From: Pleodorina starrii
Taxonomy: Eukaryota; Chlorophyta; Chlorophyceae; Chlamydomonadales; Volvocaceae
DNA length: 64,000 nucleotides
Reading direction: 5' to 3'
NCBI GenBank assembly: GCA_030267565.1
Contig: BRXU01000035.1
Span: forward strand, 589,001 to 653,000
Part shown: positions 22,561 through 33,444 of the stretch, piece after piece
Layout of the letters: each line of letters begins with the position of its first letter
Position numbering within the stretch: the first letter of the stretch is position 1
Notes under the pieces: model-generated
Database searches by the model: none
What the model saw: the letters and a program-made list of their open reading frames with translations, nothing else
Told to the model about the DNA's origin: nothing
Translations under genes and position numbers: made by a program

Positions 22561-23156
22561 TGCAGCACAAGCCGGAGTGCGGCCGCTGGTTGGGGCGGTG
22601 GCAGCGCGATTCGTGGCCTGCGTGCTGAGCCGCCAAGAAGAGCAGTGGTGGGAAGGATTCCTGTGGAGCCTGGTTGGGTGGCGCTGTGCTGCGCACGTGT
22701 TGTGTCGTGACAGTCTGGCGGATCAGAGTCACATGGGTAGTTGTGGAAGGCATACGAAACGAAACTGTTACGGCAAATCCGTTATTGTGGTTAACGTGTG
22801 GCGGCCTGGAGACACGTCTTGCCCGTATCGGGACCCGTTGGGGACGGCAACAATCTTGCAATGCGGCTGTGGTGTTTAGAGCTGCTCTCCGCCATGATGC
22901 TGTTGCGGGCGGACTCTGAGGTACCGAGCTGGCTCTTAGGTACAGATGTTGTGCGTGTGGTGGAAGCGGAGGTGAACACTACAGAGTGCTGTTTCCGTGG
23001 CCTGGCGGCGGCGGACAAATCTGGCGGGGGAAGGTGCTGCTGTGGGGCACTCATGTGCCGAGGACCCCGTCCCATGCTGATAATACGTATGTGCAGCGTC
23101 TCCAAAGCATATGCGACCTCAGCTCCTTGCTCTCGCCGAACGGGCAGCACGGCGAC

Positions 23157-26100
23157 ATGTCCGAAGGAAATAACCAAGAATCTGAAACAAGCGCTGTGGA
23201 CAACATCATAACAGATAGGATTGACGAAATAACATCAACGATTATTACAGCGCATGCAGCCGACAACAGAAGGTCAGCCCAGAGCAACGCAGAAGGGAAA
23301 GCCGTACCACGGGAGAGGGACCCTCAAACGAGAGGTTCAGTGAGGGTGCAAACAGCCAACTGCCACTGCCCACGCGAAACTGGCTCGCCTAAGAAGGGTG
23401 CTCGGGGGAAGATGCGGCTACCTTCCATGGCTGCAAGACTCCGCGCGGCCGTAACCAGGCAGGCGGACGGAGGGAAGGTCGCGACTCATGAAGCTGTAAC
23501 CAGCAGTACCGCATTACAACACTGCCGCGTCAGAGCTGCTACCCGCAGCCACCATAACCCACCCCCCCCAGCCCCCCTCGCGCGCCCCATTGGCACGCCA
23601 GCACGCACACAGCGTGCACAACCAAGCCGCGAGCATAGCCACATGACTGCACCGCGACATCTGACCCGCAGGATAGGATCACCCTTGCCCACACACAGGG
23701 CCCAGCGGATTCAAGCACCACACACCCAGCAAACACGACTGCACCGCCTGACTGTGCTCTGGCCCCCACCCGCGACCACCGCCCCAACCACCTACCAGGA
23801 GCCACAGGAAGCACAGTTCTGCCAAATACACGCCATTAACAACCTCATGGGCCGCCGGGTCCTTGACCCACTGACCGTACTGCAGTACTGCAATGCCGTA
23901 CAGCTCCGGCTCAACGAACTAGCCAGACACAACCCACGAGAAACTGGCACTGCCAAACTCTGGAGCCATGCGTTTAACCGACACACCGGAAACTACAGCG
24001 TCATGCTGGTGAACCACTACCTACGCCACTGCGTCAATCTACAGGGCGGAACCTGCCCCTACCTTGCATCGGTTTCCTGCGGCTACACCATCCCACCCGG
24101 GAGCAGTCGTGAAACCATTCTAGCCGGAATTGCGGCACACACACCCACCGGCAGTACGGCCCTCTCACTCGGATTCGCACTGCAAGGGCCAGCACACGCC
24201 ATAGCGGTTAAACGTGCCGGGGACAACTGGTTTCGCATAGACTCTGCTGAGACGGATGGGCGAAGCCAAAGGCCCATGGACAACAGCCACTGGGCACGAC
24301 TCACAGGCCACGTTCACTACCTGGCGTCGGTAGACATTTTGACCATCAATCAGATGATGCTGGATTTCCGCCGTATCCCGGGACCGGACGAGTGGCACAC
24401 AATGGAAGGACGCACGCAGACCGCGCAGCAACCCACAGCTCCCGCCATCCTAGACCTCACAGATGCTAGCCCCACACCGATGGATCTGGAAGAGTCGGAC
24501 CACTGGCAAAACGCAAAATGCGCGGCAACCAGACACGATGCAGCCGACATCAACCCCGCACCGATGGAGATCGACGAGACAGACCTCACGGGAACCGAAG
24601 GACGTACGCAAACCCCCCCATCACAGCTCGAACCCCCCCTGCCCCCGACCCGTGCGCATGCGGATTTGGACGCCGCAGAGCTAAGCGCTGCCCAGCAAGA
24701 GAACCCCGGTGACAACCCTGCAATCACAGCCGCTGAACCAAATCCCATGGAAATAGATCCTGCGGAACCTGGGACGGGCGCAGTGCAGCCACTGCCGGAT
24801 GCCCACAACGTCGAGCTCCACCCGCGTGAAACGCAGCCAGACCTCCAGGGAGCCCGCCCAGCAGACGCGGGCACCACATCGGCGCGCCGCTCCAACGCGG
24901 ACAGAGCAGCAAACCGCAACCTCGGGCCACAAGCAGCGGCACCTGCAAGTAAAAGTAGGAAACGGACCAGAGGTCAGACGGGAACGACGCCAGCAACACA
25001 CACCATCACATACCACCTCCGTCGTATGCTGGGACTCTCCATCCGACCGGGACGGAACCAACGGGCGGTCGAAACGCCGAACGTAGCAGAGGCAGCTCGG
25101 GGACCCGCACATACCCCTCCCAACCCGGCCCCCGAGCCAACACACACCACGCACGCGCCCGCCGAACCAACCGTCCCACGTACACAACAGCGCAAGCGCC
25201 ACGCAGACAACCTCCCCATGCCGCAACCCCGCCCCCAACCGAAATCAGGACCCCAGCAACAGCACATGACAAAATACGTGCAACCCAAGAAACCCAGGAC
25301 GAAGGCCCCTGCCGCACCTGCTGAAACTCCCCAGAGGACCGCGCCAGCGCCACCCGTCCCCACGCCAGGAGACCCACGGCCCGGCCACCTCAAGATCCTC
25401 ACGATGAATACCCGCGGCCTGCAGGGGCACCGCGAGGGCATAAAACACCTGTTAGACGAACACAAACCAGACGTAATGGTGCTAACGGAAACCAAACTGA
25501 GCGCCCATCACCGACGAGCCATCGCCAGGGTGAAGAACACCCTGAAACCCTACCAGACATACATGAGTAACCACCCGCACGACAGCAACCCCACTACACG
25601 GCAGGCAGGAGTGATGATCGGCGTGGCAGACCGCTTCAATCGCCAAGGCAGCGCAACGGCAGAACCTGTGCCCTCGGAGCTCAGTGGTTACATAGGACAT
25701 GTGCGCATTGCGCCCCCGGGCAGTACGGCTCTACATGTCATAGGGGTATACTGCCCGGCCGACCCCGCCGCCAGGCAGAAAATATACGATTACGGACGGG
25801 CGGCCGCGCTGCAAGCCAGTGCTAAGGGCGAACACCTAGTGATGGCGGGCGACTGGAATGCAACACTCAAACTGAGCGACCGGTCTACGGGCACCTGCAA
25901 TGCGACAGACCGAGTGCACCGACGCTTCTCGGAAGAAACAGGCCTAAAACCGGTAGACACGGCGCGACGTGAGTACACATACACACAAACACAGCAGGGA
26001 CACGATACCCACCACAGCCGCATCGACGATGTCCTCCTCGCCGCTCAAACCAGCGCCGCTGTGGCAAGGGAAGGGAAAGCGTACGAACAGGTCTATGAGT

Positions 26101-26756
26101 GTGGCGGGAACTTTGACCACAAACCGCTCTGCACCCTCCTACCCCTAGCAGGCATCAGGCTCCTGCCCGCACCCGCTGCCCAACCCCCCCCAGACCTTAC
26201 CCCAAGCTCCTGGAGCCGGATCCAACTACCCGTACAAAAAGAGAGCAAAACCAAAGCACGCATGGAGATGGAGGCGACGCTCACAGAGGCCGTCACTCAC
26301 CTGCTAGCCGCACTCAGACCCGCACACGAAACCATATCAGCAGCATCCGCGCGACTGGAGCGTGCGGCGAGCAAAGAGGACGCAAGGCAGATCCTGACCC
26401 ACCTGCGCGATCACGAAGCCATCCAAACAACGAACGTCGCCACCCTCCGCCACGAACTCGGATCACTACTGCTGCGGTGCCTCGGGATCCTTGAAAGCCA
26501 CTGCCAGCACAAGCCCCCCCGCACGGGGCGCCTGCACGCACGAAGAGGCACAGGCAAGCGAATAACCCGTCTGTACGACGAACACAAGGCGCTGAAATGC
26601 GAGCTCACCCGCATACTACGCGCGCCACGACCGGACACCCCATCCCACCCGGCACCCGACGCCCTGCACACGGAAAACACCGACGCAGCGACCCCACAAC
26701 CTCGCTCCACCCCGACCCACCCAGCTGACCACCCCTGCCAACCCCAACCCACCTGA
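23157..26756 (+). CDS. LINE ORF1: Josephin-like cysteine peptidase plus APE endonuclease
   Basis: Starting at the ATG at 23157 this gives 1199 aa; the frame is open further upstream but without ATG and across the insertion boundary. Residues 1-210 are basic and Pro-rich. A cysteine peptidase domain follows with CQIHAINNL (Cys222), His347 in PAHAIAVKR and Asp362 in FRIDSAE. The C-x2-H-x2-NNL signature and the 15-residue His-Asp spacing are Josephin-like; related LINEs are described with an OTU-type protease. A Pro-rich linker holds two acidic PMEIDE/PMEID repeats. The APE endonuclease spans about 747-990: Asn751 in TMNTRG, Glu778 in LTETKLS, GDWNAT at 898-903 and FDHKP with His988. It is expected to nick the target DNA. 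It ends at TGA 26754-26756, and the reading frame of the next domain overlaps it in the +1 frame. Confidence 0.85.
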   Translation: MSEGNNQESETSAVDNIITDRIDEITSTIITAHAADNRRSAQSNAEGKAVPRERDPQTRGSVRVQTANCHCPRETGSPKKGARGKMRLPSMAARLRAAVTRQADGGKVATHEAVTSSTALQHCRVRAATRSHHNPPPPAPLARPIGTPARTQRAQPSREHSHMTAPRHLTRRIGSPLPTHRAQRIQAPHTQQTRLHRLTVLWPPPATTAPTTYQEPQEAQFCQIHAINNLMGRRVLDPLTVLQYCNAVQLRLNELARHNPRETGTAKLWSHAFNRHTGNYSVMLVNHYLRHCVNLQGGTCPYLASVSCGYTIPPGSSRETILAGIAAHTPTGSTALSLGFALQGPAHAIAVKRAGDNWFRIDSAETDGRSQRPMDNSHWARLTGHVHYLASVDILTINQMMLDFRRIPGPDEWHTMEGRTQTAQQPTAPAILDLTDASPTPMDLEESDHWQNAKCAATRHDAADINPAPMEIDETDLTGTEGRTQTPPSQLEPPLPPTRAHADLDAAELSAAQQENPGDNPAITAAEPNPMEIDPAEPGTGAVQPLPDAHNVELHPRETQPDLQGARPADAGTTSARRSNADRAANRNLGPQAAAPASKSRKRTRGQTGTTPATHTITYHLRRMLGLSIRPGRNQRAVETPNVAEAARGPAHTPPNPAPEPTHTTHAPAEPTVPRTQQRKRHADNLPMPQPRPQPKSGPQQQHMTKYVQPKKPRTKAPAAPAETPQRTAPAPPVPTPGDPRPGHLKILTMNTRGLQGHREGIKHLLDEHKPDVMVLTETKLSAHHRRAIARVKNTLKPYQTYMSNHPHDSNPTTRQAGVMIGVADRFNRQGSATAEPVPSELSGYIGHVRIAPPGSTALHVIGVYCPADPAARQKIYDYGRAAALQASAKGEHLVMAGDWNATLKLSDRSTGTCNATDRVHRRFSEETGLKPVDTARREYTYTQTQQGHDTHHSRIDDVLLAAQTSAAVAREGKAYEQVYECGGNFDHKPLCTLLPLAGIRLLPAPAAQPPPDLTPSSWSRIQLPVQKESKTKARMEMEATLTEAVTHLLAALRPAHETISAASARLERAASKEDARQILTHLRDHEAIQTTNVATLRHELGSLLLRCLGILESHCQHKPPRTGRLHARRGTGKRITRLYDEHKALKCELTRILRAPRPDTPSHPAPDALHTENTDAATPQPRSTPTHPADHPCQPQPT

Positions 26757-29700
26757 GGGCACGACAGCCCACGCGCGCGAAAACCCGGAACTCCGAGAAA
26801 CACCAGAGACCCGCGCCCTGCGTGCCGCAATAAGAGAAAAGGGAGGGGAAATTAAGAAGTTGACTACGGAAACCCGTAAATTACATGCGAGCAAAGCCAG
26901 GAAACAATTTCAGAGCCTCTTAGCCAAGAAACCGAAACACGCACACAAACAAATTCTCGAGCCCGACGATCAGCCACGCGGCATAACGGCCATTCGCCAC
27001 CCCGTCGATGGGCACCTGTGCACAACTTCGGACGGCATCCTCGACGCACTCCACACGCACTTCGCGCTCCTAGCCCGGCCCATCTCCGGACCCCGCACTG
27101 GCAAATACCTCCCGAGCGAAGCCCCACGGAACTACCCCTGGGAGACGCCGGGAGCGCCGGACCCTCTACGACAAGGTTTAGCCCGATGGGAAAGCGCACC
27201 CCCGTCCCTCCTCCCTGGCATATTAGACCCATGTAACTTCCGCGCATGCTTAGACCATCTCGCCCGCAAAAAAGCCCCCGGGCCAGACGGCATACCCAAC
27301 GAGCTGCTACAGACACTCCCCGCCGACCTCCAAACCGCAATCCACCACCTGATCACAGTCATGTGGGTCAAGGCCGAAATCCCCCCCCACTGGACGCAAT
27401 CAGACACGGTACTCATTCCCAAAAAGGGCGACCCACTCCTCATCAAGAACAAACGCCCCATCGCCCTGGCAAACACACTCTACAAACTATACACCAGCCA
27501 CATTACGTTCAACATCGTCACCTTTAGTGAACAAGCGCACATCTTCACGGAAGCCCAGGAAGGGTACCTCAGACAGCGAAACACGGAGCGGCAGATTCAA
27601 AATGTACTACATGCCATCGAGGACGCCGGCCTAACCAGCCGAGACCTCTACTTACTATATATCGATTTCACATCGGCATTTAACACCATAGATCACGAAA
27701 AATTACTTATGATCATGTACGACCTAGGATATCCGGAGGACCTCATCGAGGTGGTCGCGAACCTGTACTCGCGCGCCACCACACGCATACGCACCGAACA
27801 CGGCTGCACCGCGGAGATCGCAATCGAACGCGGCACGATTCAGGGCGATACACTATCACCCGTACTGTTTATCATTTACATGGAGCCACTCCTCAGATGG
27901 CTACATAGCGGAGGCCGAGGATACCGCTACGGCTGCCTCCAAGCGGACGAAAACGACCGACACCACTTTAGCTCGGGGGCCTTTGCGGATGACCTAGTGA
28001 TCCTCACCAACACAGTGTCAGACATGCGCACACAGAGCACAAAAATAGAGCGCTACGCCCGCTGGGGAGCACTCAAGGTCAATGTAAGCAAGTGCCAACT
28101 GCAAGGCATTCTGCACGGCCGCGCGCGTTCAGACACTGATCTGAGTCGAGGCCCCGGTACGCAGAAATACAAGGCCGTCCTAGAACGCCTCCTGAAAAAC
28201 CAAATTCGGATCGACGACGTACCCATCCCGTACGAACCCCCAACCGGATCATATAAGTACCTCGGCGTACACATCACCCCTACCCTGGATTGGACGACAC
28301 AGGTGGCCTACACGCGCGCCGAAATAGACCGACGGGGGCAAAGCATACAAAACTCCCTCGCAACCCCAGATCAACGCATAAACATGATCAAAACCCTCAT
28401 TCACCCCTTTGTGGCGTACAGCCTGCCTACCATGGCGTACACCCCGCACGACATCGCCAGCCTCGACGCCCAAATCGCCGGCATAGCCAAGCGCAGCTAC
28501 GGACTCAAGATGGGCTTCCCAACCCGCGCCATCCTCGGCCCAATCTCCCGACTCGGTCTGGGGGTTGGCACCCTACGTACCCTCTATGCGGTCAGAGCGG
28601 CGAAGACGCTTGTCCTGTCCCTCAACGACAAGGGACGCCTTGGGGCAGTAACCCGAGCCCTCCTGCACCTGCAGAGCCGTTACATGGGCACAATACCAGC
28701 GCACACATTCAAACGCGAATGCCGGCACTATACCACACTCAAACAACTTGCTCTCGTGCATGAAGCCGGTATCGAACTCACGGACAAAGGCAGCACCTAT
28801 GAGCCGGCAGCAGGTAGCCTCATTCACCTGATCGGGGCGCACAACCCGACGGCCGAGCCCAAGAATCTCGCGCTCCTCTTCCGATGCATACAGCCCCTGC
28901 TGGAACTTGGCCTGGACCTCAGGGCCCTGAAAGACAAAAACACGGGAGCACACCTCATCACCACCGACCAGCTGCAACGCATCGGCGGCAGGAAGGTGGG
29001 CCCACGCCATCAGATAGCCCTAAACCAGCTCAGCCTCGCCTTGAATGCTGACCCCAGTATTCGCGCCCGGGCGCCGCGCCACCGAGGTGTAGCACCCTTG
29101 CCCCCCGACCTACGACTCCTCCCGGACGGCCCACATCTAACCGATCTTGAGATGGAAGCGACAAGACCCACCCCCATCCCCCACGGAACCCTAAGGCAGT
29201 ACGTACTGGCCAAACCCCGCGACCCGGCCGACACCGTTCCGGCCGCCCCAGCTGAAAACCCACCCCCTCGCCCAGGCCCAACAACCCCTCGTGTGGAGAC
29301 GGCAACCCAAACTGCGGCAGCGTCGTCCGGCACCGCAACAATCCTCGAGTCACGACGCCCGGCCGCCCGGCCAGCCGCCAGGCGCCACCAGCCACAGCGA
29401 AAGACCGATAGTGAGCTGCTCAAAGCATACCTCCTTCGGCAGAACCTGAAACCAGTCGACGGTATCACAGATGCCGAGGCCATTGGGTGGGACCCCCGGC
29501 AAACCCCACTTACCCTTCAGCACTGTGAACGAATCCTGCGCCACCCGCTCCACCGGGGCCTCACGTCCAAAGTGGGCTCCGCCGAACGGCTCCTCCAGAT
29601 GCTCCATGGGGAGACGGCGTGGCCTGCGGGGACACCAGTCCAATACGGCCTAAGCATCACACAGCTTCTCTTCGGGGACCAAGAAAGGGTAGCATGTATC

Positions 29701-32700
29701 AACGCGGAAATCCGGAAACGGGTCGCCGTCAACGCTCCGAACCCCAAGCGACAACGCACAACCGACTCGGCTACCCAACACACACACCGTACGTACTACC
29801 AGGTTGAATGGGAACGTACTATCATCACTAAAGGGGCAATAGCACTGTACACAGAGAATGGCTACCACCCCAAGGCAGTGCACCGGTACGAAGCCCCCAC
29901 CGCCCCCACTCACCCCGAAATGATAGTCGAGGTAGAATGGGCCCCCACCGAAGATGAGGAGTCGCGACTGGCCTCGCAAGACAACTGGACAGAGCTGCTG
30001 AATGCATTCCGGCATCGGCGCGCCATGGAGGCCGAACAGGACCCCGGTCGGATGGAAAATGCACGCGACCACCACCTGACGGAATGGCAACAGCAAGGCA
30101 GATGGGAGACTGAATGCCTCAACGTGACCCGAGGCCAGCGCCTCCTAAGGCAGTATGTTGAAATCAACGTGCAACCGGGTAACCCGGACCGGGATATCCA
30201 CCCGCCCGGGCGATACACGGTCCAAATTGGCAATCGTAACGGCACACACAGGCATGCACCATGGGACGGCAGCGGGGACATACCCGATGGACTGCAAGCC
30301 ATTGGGATGGCATTCGTGTACGATCCTCAAGGGCGCTGCGTCGGCCAGGTATCGGCCAGCCGACTCCGCAGCCTGTGGCTCCGGTACCAAGATGCCCAGC
30401 GAAAACGCCCGGAAGAGCACGCACAGCTCGCGGCCGCAGGTGGCTTTGCGGAGGATATTGCACGCCTCCTTCTGCGGTATCGGGACGGCGGGGGCACCAA
30501 AGCGCACCCCATTAAGGAAGCCCATGAGCGGAGGATATCCGAACGGCTGATGAAATGCCTCATGACCGCGCTGACCGCCACAACAGAGCGCTTTGCATCC
30601 CCCCTCAACGTAGCCGACAGCACCGCCATCTACTACTCGCGGTGCCCCGAAGATCAGCTCTTCGGGGCCAACCACGACGCGTATTCGCAACCATTCACGG
30701 GCGTATCCGTCGCGCACCCCGAACCTACGCCGGACGAGGAGCATCACGCACTGCGATGGGCGCTGGGCTGGGCCGAAGCGACACGGAGCGCAAACAACCC
30801 CACCGCTACCTTACTCCTTCTGCCCACGTCCCAAACGGCACCCTACACCCGATACCTCACCCACCCGCTGGTCACTCTGATCGGTAAAATAGATGCATTT
30901 TCAGGAAAGGGGGACCTGCACAGCGAGGTGAACGTAGACGCTCCCAAATCCTACCCAAACGGACTCACCCTTCTCCTGGTCAGTAACGACTCTGGCCGCG
31001 TTTACATTACCAGCATCCGCCGAGCGCTGGCCATGACGGCGGCCACTCGCGCCCATACTGGCCCCGCCCTCTCTTGGACACCCCCCCAATGGGTGCGCAA
31101 GCGGCTGCGTAGTATGACCGAGAAGCCACCCGCCGCGGCAGCTCCCTCTCGCACGTGCGACAACCTCCCCACGGAAGAGGGAAGCGCCGCGTTCCTGGCA
31201 TTTCCGGCAAAATATGCTCTGCGATACAACGCCCACGACGCCATATACACAGACGGTTCAGTGCAAAAGATCAAAGATGGCGACGAGGAAAGACATCTCC
31301 TGGGGGCCGCGGCCGTCGACGCACTTACCAACACAACGCTCCACATCGATGTGAACGCAGGCCACCATGGCTGCCAAACTATTACACGATGCGAACTGAG
31401 TGCCATCCATCAAGGACTCCAGATGCGCAGAGGCACGCTGCACGACGAAGCTCACCTAACTATATGGACGGACTCTGCCGCGTCGTTACATCTTATTAAA
31501 AAGATGATAAACAACCCACATAAGCTTCAGCTTAGTAAGCACAAGGCGCTGCTTGAGGAAATCGTATTAATCCTTAAACGACGAGCGGCTTGTAACCTGA
31601 AGACGTCTTTGCTTAAAGTGAAAGCCCACACTGGGGTAACCTACAACGAGAAAGCTGACAAAGCAGCCGTACGAGCCGCGCGAGGACTCTCCAAGCTAGA
31701 CCCCGACGCGCTGAGCGCAACCGAGACCTCGGACAATAATCCACGAAGTCAACACTGGTGGCTGCGGAAAATGGCTGGGCCTGAGAAGAACGCTGGGCAC
31801 TATGCAAACGACCTTAACCGCGGTATCGAGTCCTTGGTCAGCCCGGAAACGCACTCGGGATACACGAACGAAACAGATTACATGAAATACGTCGCCAACA
31901 CTCTGCCCGACCTTGATATAAGCACCAGCACCCGGACTCTACAGCGCAAGGCGGGCCGACACAAGCACGTTAAACGGTGCTTCGACTACCTATACGGCCA
32001 GCTATGGAGCGCCAAGCTTGCGAGGCGATTTAAAAGACCAGTGGCACCTGGCCGCCCTGCGTCGTCGGGACATTGCCCCCTATGCAACCAACTCGACTCA
32101 GGGGCACACATCCTCGGAGGCTGCCTTCACCCCCGAATGCGAGCCCTATACATACAGCGGCACAACAAGGCGGTCCAAACCATTACCAGTACGCTAGCCC
32201 GTGGGTCCAATGGAGGCTGTTACATTGTAATGGACGCCGGCCCAGCGGACACCCGACCAGACTACGTGGCCGGCACACGCCTGCCCAAATGGCTGCTCCC
32301 GAGTATCGAGGATGAGAAACGCCTCAAACTCAGGCCCGATATACTCCTTATACCCGACATCCCCCTCCATGAAACGCAAACGCAAGGGTACATGGGACCT
32401 CAGGACCCCAGCCAGCACACCGTACACATTGTTGAGGTCGGCTACACCGCCGACACCAACCACACACAGAAACAGCACGACAAGGCCGTACAACACGCAG
32501 ATCTGGCCAAACTCCTCACGGAAGCCGGATGGAAGGTCCGCTACACAACACAGGAAGCCATCAGCCTCGGCTTTGCGGGCACTATCAGAAAGGACCTACG
32601 CCCTCTACTCCACACCCTAGGCACGGGCAGCAAGGAAGCCCGAGCCTGCTGCAACGACCTCCACGACCATGCAGTTAGGACACTCAACACTATAGTTATA

Positions 32701-32757
32701 ACCCGCAGACAAATGGAACGCAACCCTCATGCGGAACCGACACCGGCCGGCACGTAA
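26596..32757 (+). CDS. LINE ORF2: reverse transcriptase, RNase H, CCHC and restriction-like endonuclease
   Basis: The frame is open from 26596 to TAA at 32757. The first in-frame ATG is at 27361, already inside the RT domain, so it must be entered by +1 frameshifting or was once fused to ORF1. RT: KKAPGPDGIPNELL, RPIALANTLYKLY, YIDFTSAFNTIDHEKLL, QGDTLSPVLF and the active site FADD (27982-27993). RNase H: YTDGS near 31245, CELSAI, WTDSAAS near 31468, and AHTGV with NEKAD near 31630. CCHC knuckle CPLCNQLDSGAHILGGC near 32074. The restriction-like endonuclease follows, with RPDILLI near 32332 and VEVGY near 32431, then a Lys/His-rich helix. No internal stop codons. Confidence 0.87.
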   Translation, partial: NASSPAYYARHDRTPHPTRHPTPCTRKTPTQRPHNLAPPRPTQLTTPANPNPPEGTTAHARENPELRETPETRALRAAIREKGGEIKKLTTETRKLHASKARKQFQSLLAKKPKHAHKQILEPDDQPRGITAIRHPVDGHLCTTSDGILDALHTHFALLARPISGPRTGKYLPSEAPRNYPWETPGAPDPLRQGLARWESAPPSLLPGILDPCNFRACLDHLARKKAPGPDGIPNELLQTLPADLQTAIHHLITVMWVKAEIPPHWTQSDTVLIPKKGDPLLIKNKRPIALANTLYKLYTSHITFNIVTFSEQAHIFTEAQEGYLRQRNTERQIQNVLHAIEDAGLTSRDLYLLYIDFTSAFNTIDHEKLLMIMYDLGYPEDLIEVVANLYSRATTRIRTEHGCTAEIAIERGTIQGDTLSPVLFIIYMEPLLRWLHSGGRGYRYGCLQADENDRHHFSSGAFADDLVILTNTVSDMRTQSTKIERYARWGALKVNVSKCQLQGILHGRARSDTDLSRGPGTQKYKAVLERLLKNQIRIDDVPIPYEPPTGSYKYLGVHITPTLDWTTQVAYTRAEIDRRGQSIQNSLATPDQRINMIKTLIHPFVAYSLPTMAYTPHDIASLDAQIAGIAKRSYGLKMGFPTRAILGPISRLGLGVGTLRTLYAVRAAKTLVLSLNDKGRLGAVTRALLHLQSRYMGTIPAHTFKRECRHYTTLKQLALVHEAGIELTDKGSTYEPAAGSLIHLIGAHNPTAEPKNLALLFRCIQPLLELGLDLRALKDKNTGAHLITTDQLQRIGGRKVGPRHQIALNQLSLALNADPSIRARAPRHRGVAPLPPDLRLLPDGPHLTDLEMEATRPTPIPHGTLRQYVLAKPRDPADTVPAAPAENPPPRPGPTTPRVETATQTAAASSGTATILESRRPAARPAARRHQPQRKTDSELLKAYLLRQNLKPVDGITDAEAIGWDPRQTPLTLQHCERILRHPLHRGLTSKVGSAERLLQMLHGETAWPAGTPVQYGLSITQLLFGDQERVACINAEIRKRVAVNAPNPKRQRTTDSATQHTHRTYYQVEWERTIITKGAIALYTENGYHPKAVHRYEAPTAPTHPEMIVEVEWAPTEDEESRLASQDNWTELLNAFRHRRAMEAEQDPGRMENARDHHLTEWQQQGRWETECLNVTRGQRLLRQYVEINVQPGNPDRDIHPPGRYTVQIGNRNGTHRHAPWDGSGDIPDGLQAIGMAFVYDPQGRCVGQVSASRLRSLWLRYQDAQRKRPEEHAQLAAAGGFAEDIARLLLRYRDGGGTKAHPIKEAHERRISERLMKCLMTALTATTERFASPLNVADSTAIYYSRCPEDQLFGANHDAYSQPFTGVSVAHPEPTPDEEHHALRWALGWAEATRSANNPTATLLLLPTSQTAPYTRYLTHPLVTLIGKIDAFSGKGDLHSEVNVDAPKSYPNGLTLLLVSNDSGRVYITSIRRALAMTAATRAHTGPALSWTPPQWVRKRLRSMTEKPPAAAAPSRTCDNLPTEEGSAAFLAFPAKYALRYNAHDAIYTDGSVQKIKDGDEERHLLGAAAVDALTNTTLHIDVNAGHHGCQTITRCELSAIHQGLQMRRGTLHDEAHLTIWTDSAASLHLIKKMINNPHKLQLSKHKALLEEIVLILKRRAACNLKTSLLKVKAHTGVTYNEKADKAAVRAARGLSKLDPDALSATETSDNNPRSQHWWLRKMAGPEKNAGHYANDLNRGIESLVSPETHSGYTNETDYMKYVANTLPDLDISTSTRTLQRKAGRHKHVKRCFDYLYGQLWSAKLARRFKRPVAPGRPASSGHCPLCNQLDSGAHILGGCLHPRMRALYIQRHNKAVQTITSTLARGSNGGCYIVMDAGPADTRPDYVAGTRLPKWLLPSIEDEKRLKLRPDILLIPDIPLHETQTQGYMGPQDPSQHTVHIVEVGYTADTNHTQKQHDKAVQHADLAKLLTEAGWKVRYTTQEAISLGFAGTIRKDLRPLLHTLGTGSKEARACCNDLHDHAVRTLNTIVITRRQMERNPHAEPTPAGT

Positions 32758-33444
32758 CCAACGTGGGACAAGTCTAAAGCTCCTTGCGGTGGTGGGGGGG
32801 GCTGGGACCGGGGAAACCCGTCACCCCACCCCCTCTGCTCCCATAACCCACGCCTCGGCTACCGGCCGGGCGTATCATTATTATTATTATTTGCCGAGGG
32901 AGACGTGGGGGCGCTGTGCGGTTGTCCTTGAGTGTCATAAATGGTTCCAGCGCCAGGTTGGTTACAACGCTTTTGTGCAAATGTTCGAGAGCCGCAGCAT
33001 ATATGTGTGGACGCATATCCTGTGCTGCCTAGATCCAACAACAAACCTACAGGAAAAACACATTTAGCCGTACCTAGCTTAATCGTTTTGACAATCATTC
33101 CCTACCTTCGCCTTCCCAACCGCTACCCGCGGACTCTTCCCAACCTCTACCCAACTTCTCTACCGGCGGCTTTGCACGCTGACGCAGACCTATCCTCCTC
33201 AGCCGCCAGCCACGACATGTTACCCAAATGCACGATTGGCGGAGTGGGTTCGTAAGGATCCGACGACTCGGCTTAAATCCGGCGGCAGTGGAGGATTCGT
33301 AATGGTTCCGGCATTGGATCCATGCGACGGGCCACACAAAGGTTAGTCATGGTTCTATGGCGCCAACAAATTTAGCTTGCTCGAGTGAAACGCGTACCCA
33401 TTTTACCGGCGGCGACGCTTTTGCCCCGGCACAGTCTGCCGATT

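Larger units (their letters stand above)
23063..32891 (+). mobile_element. Dualen/RandI-type LINE, near intact
   Basis: Non-LTR retrotransposon of about 9.8 kb. The flanking duplication is TGCCGAG (23056-23062 and 32892-32898), and the matching region of duplication copy 1 near 10855 has it once. The 3' end is a short ATT run (about 32875-32890) rather than poly(A). Domains in order: Josephin-like peptidase, APE endonuclease, reverse transcriptase, RNase H, CCHC, restriction-like endonuclease. Having both endonucleases is the defining feature of the Dualen group reported in Chlamydomonas. The 5' leader is only about 94 bp, so slight 5' truncation cannot be excluded. Confidence 0.88.

Noticed and set aside
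22986..23156. N-terminal extension of LINE ORF1 upstream of 23157
   Set aside because: It begins at GTG and crosses the insertion boundary into host sequence; it is open by chance.
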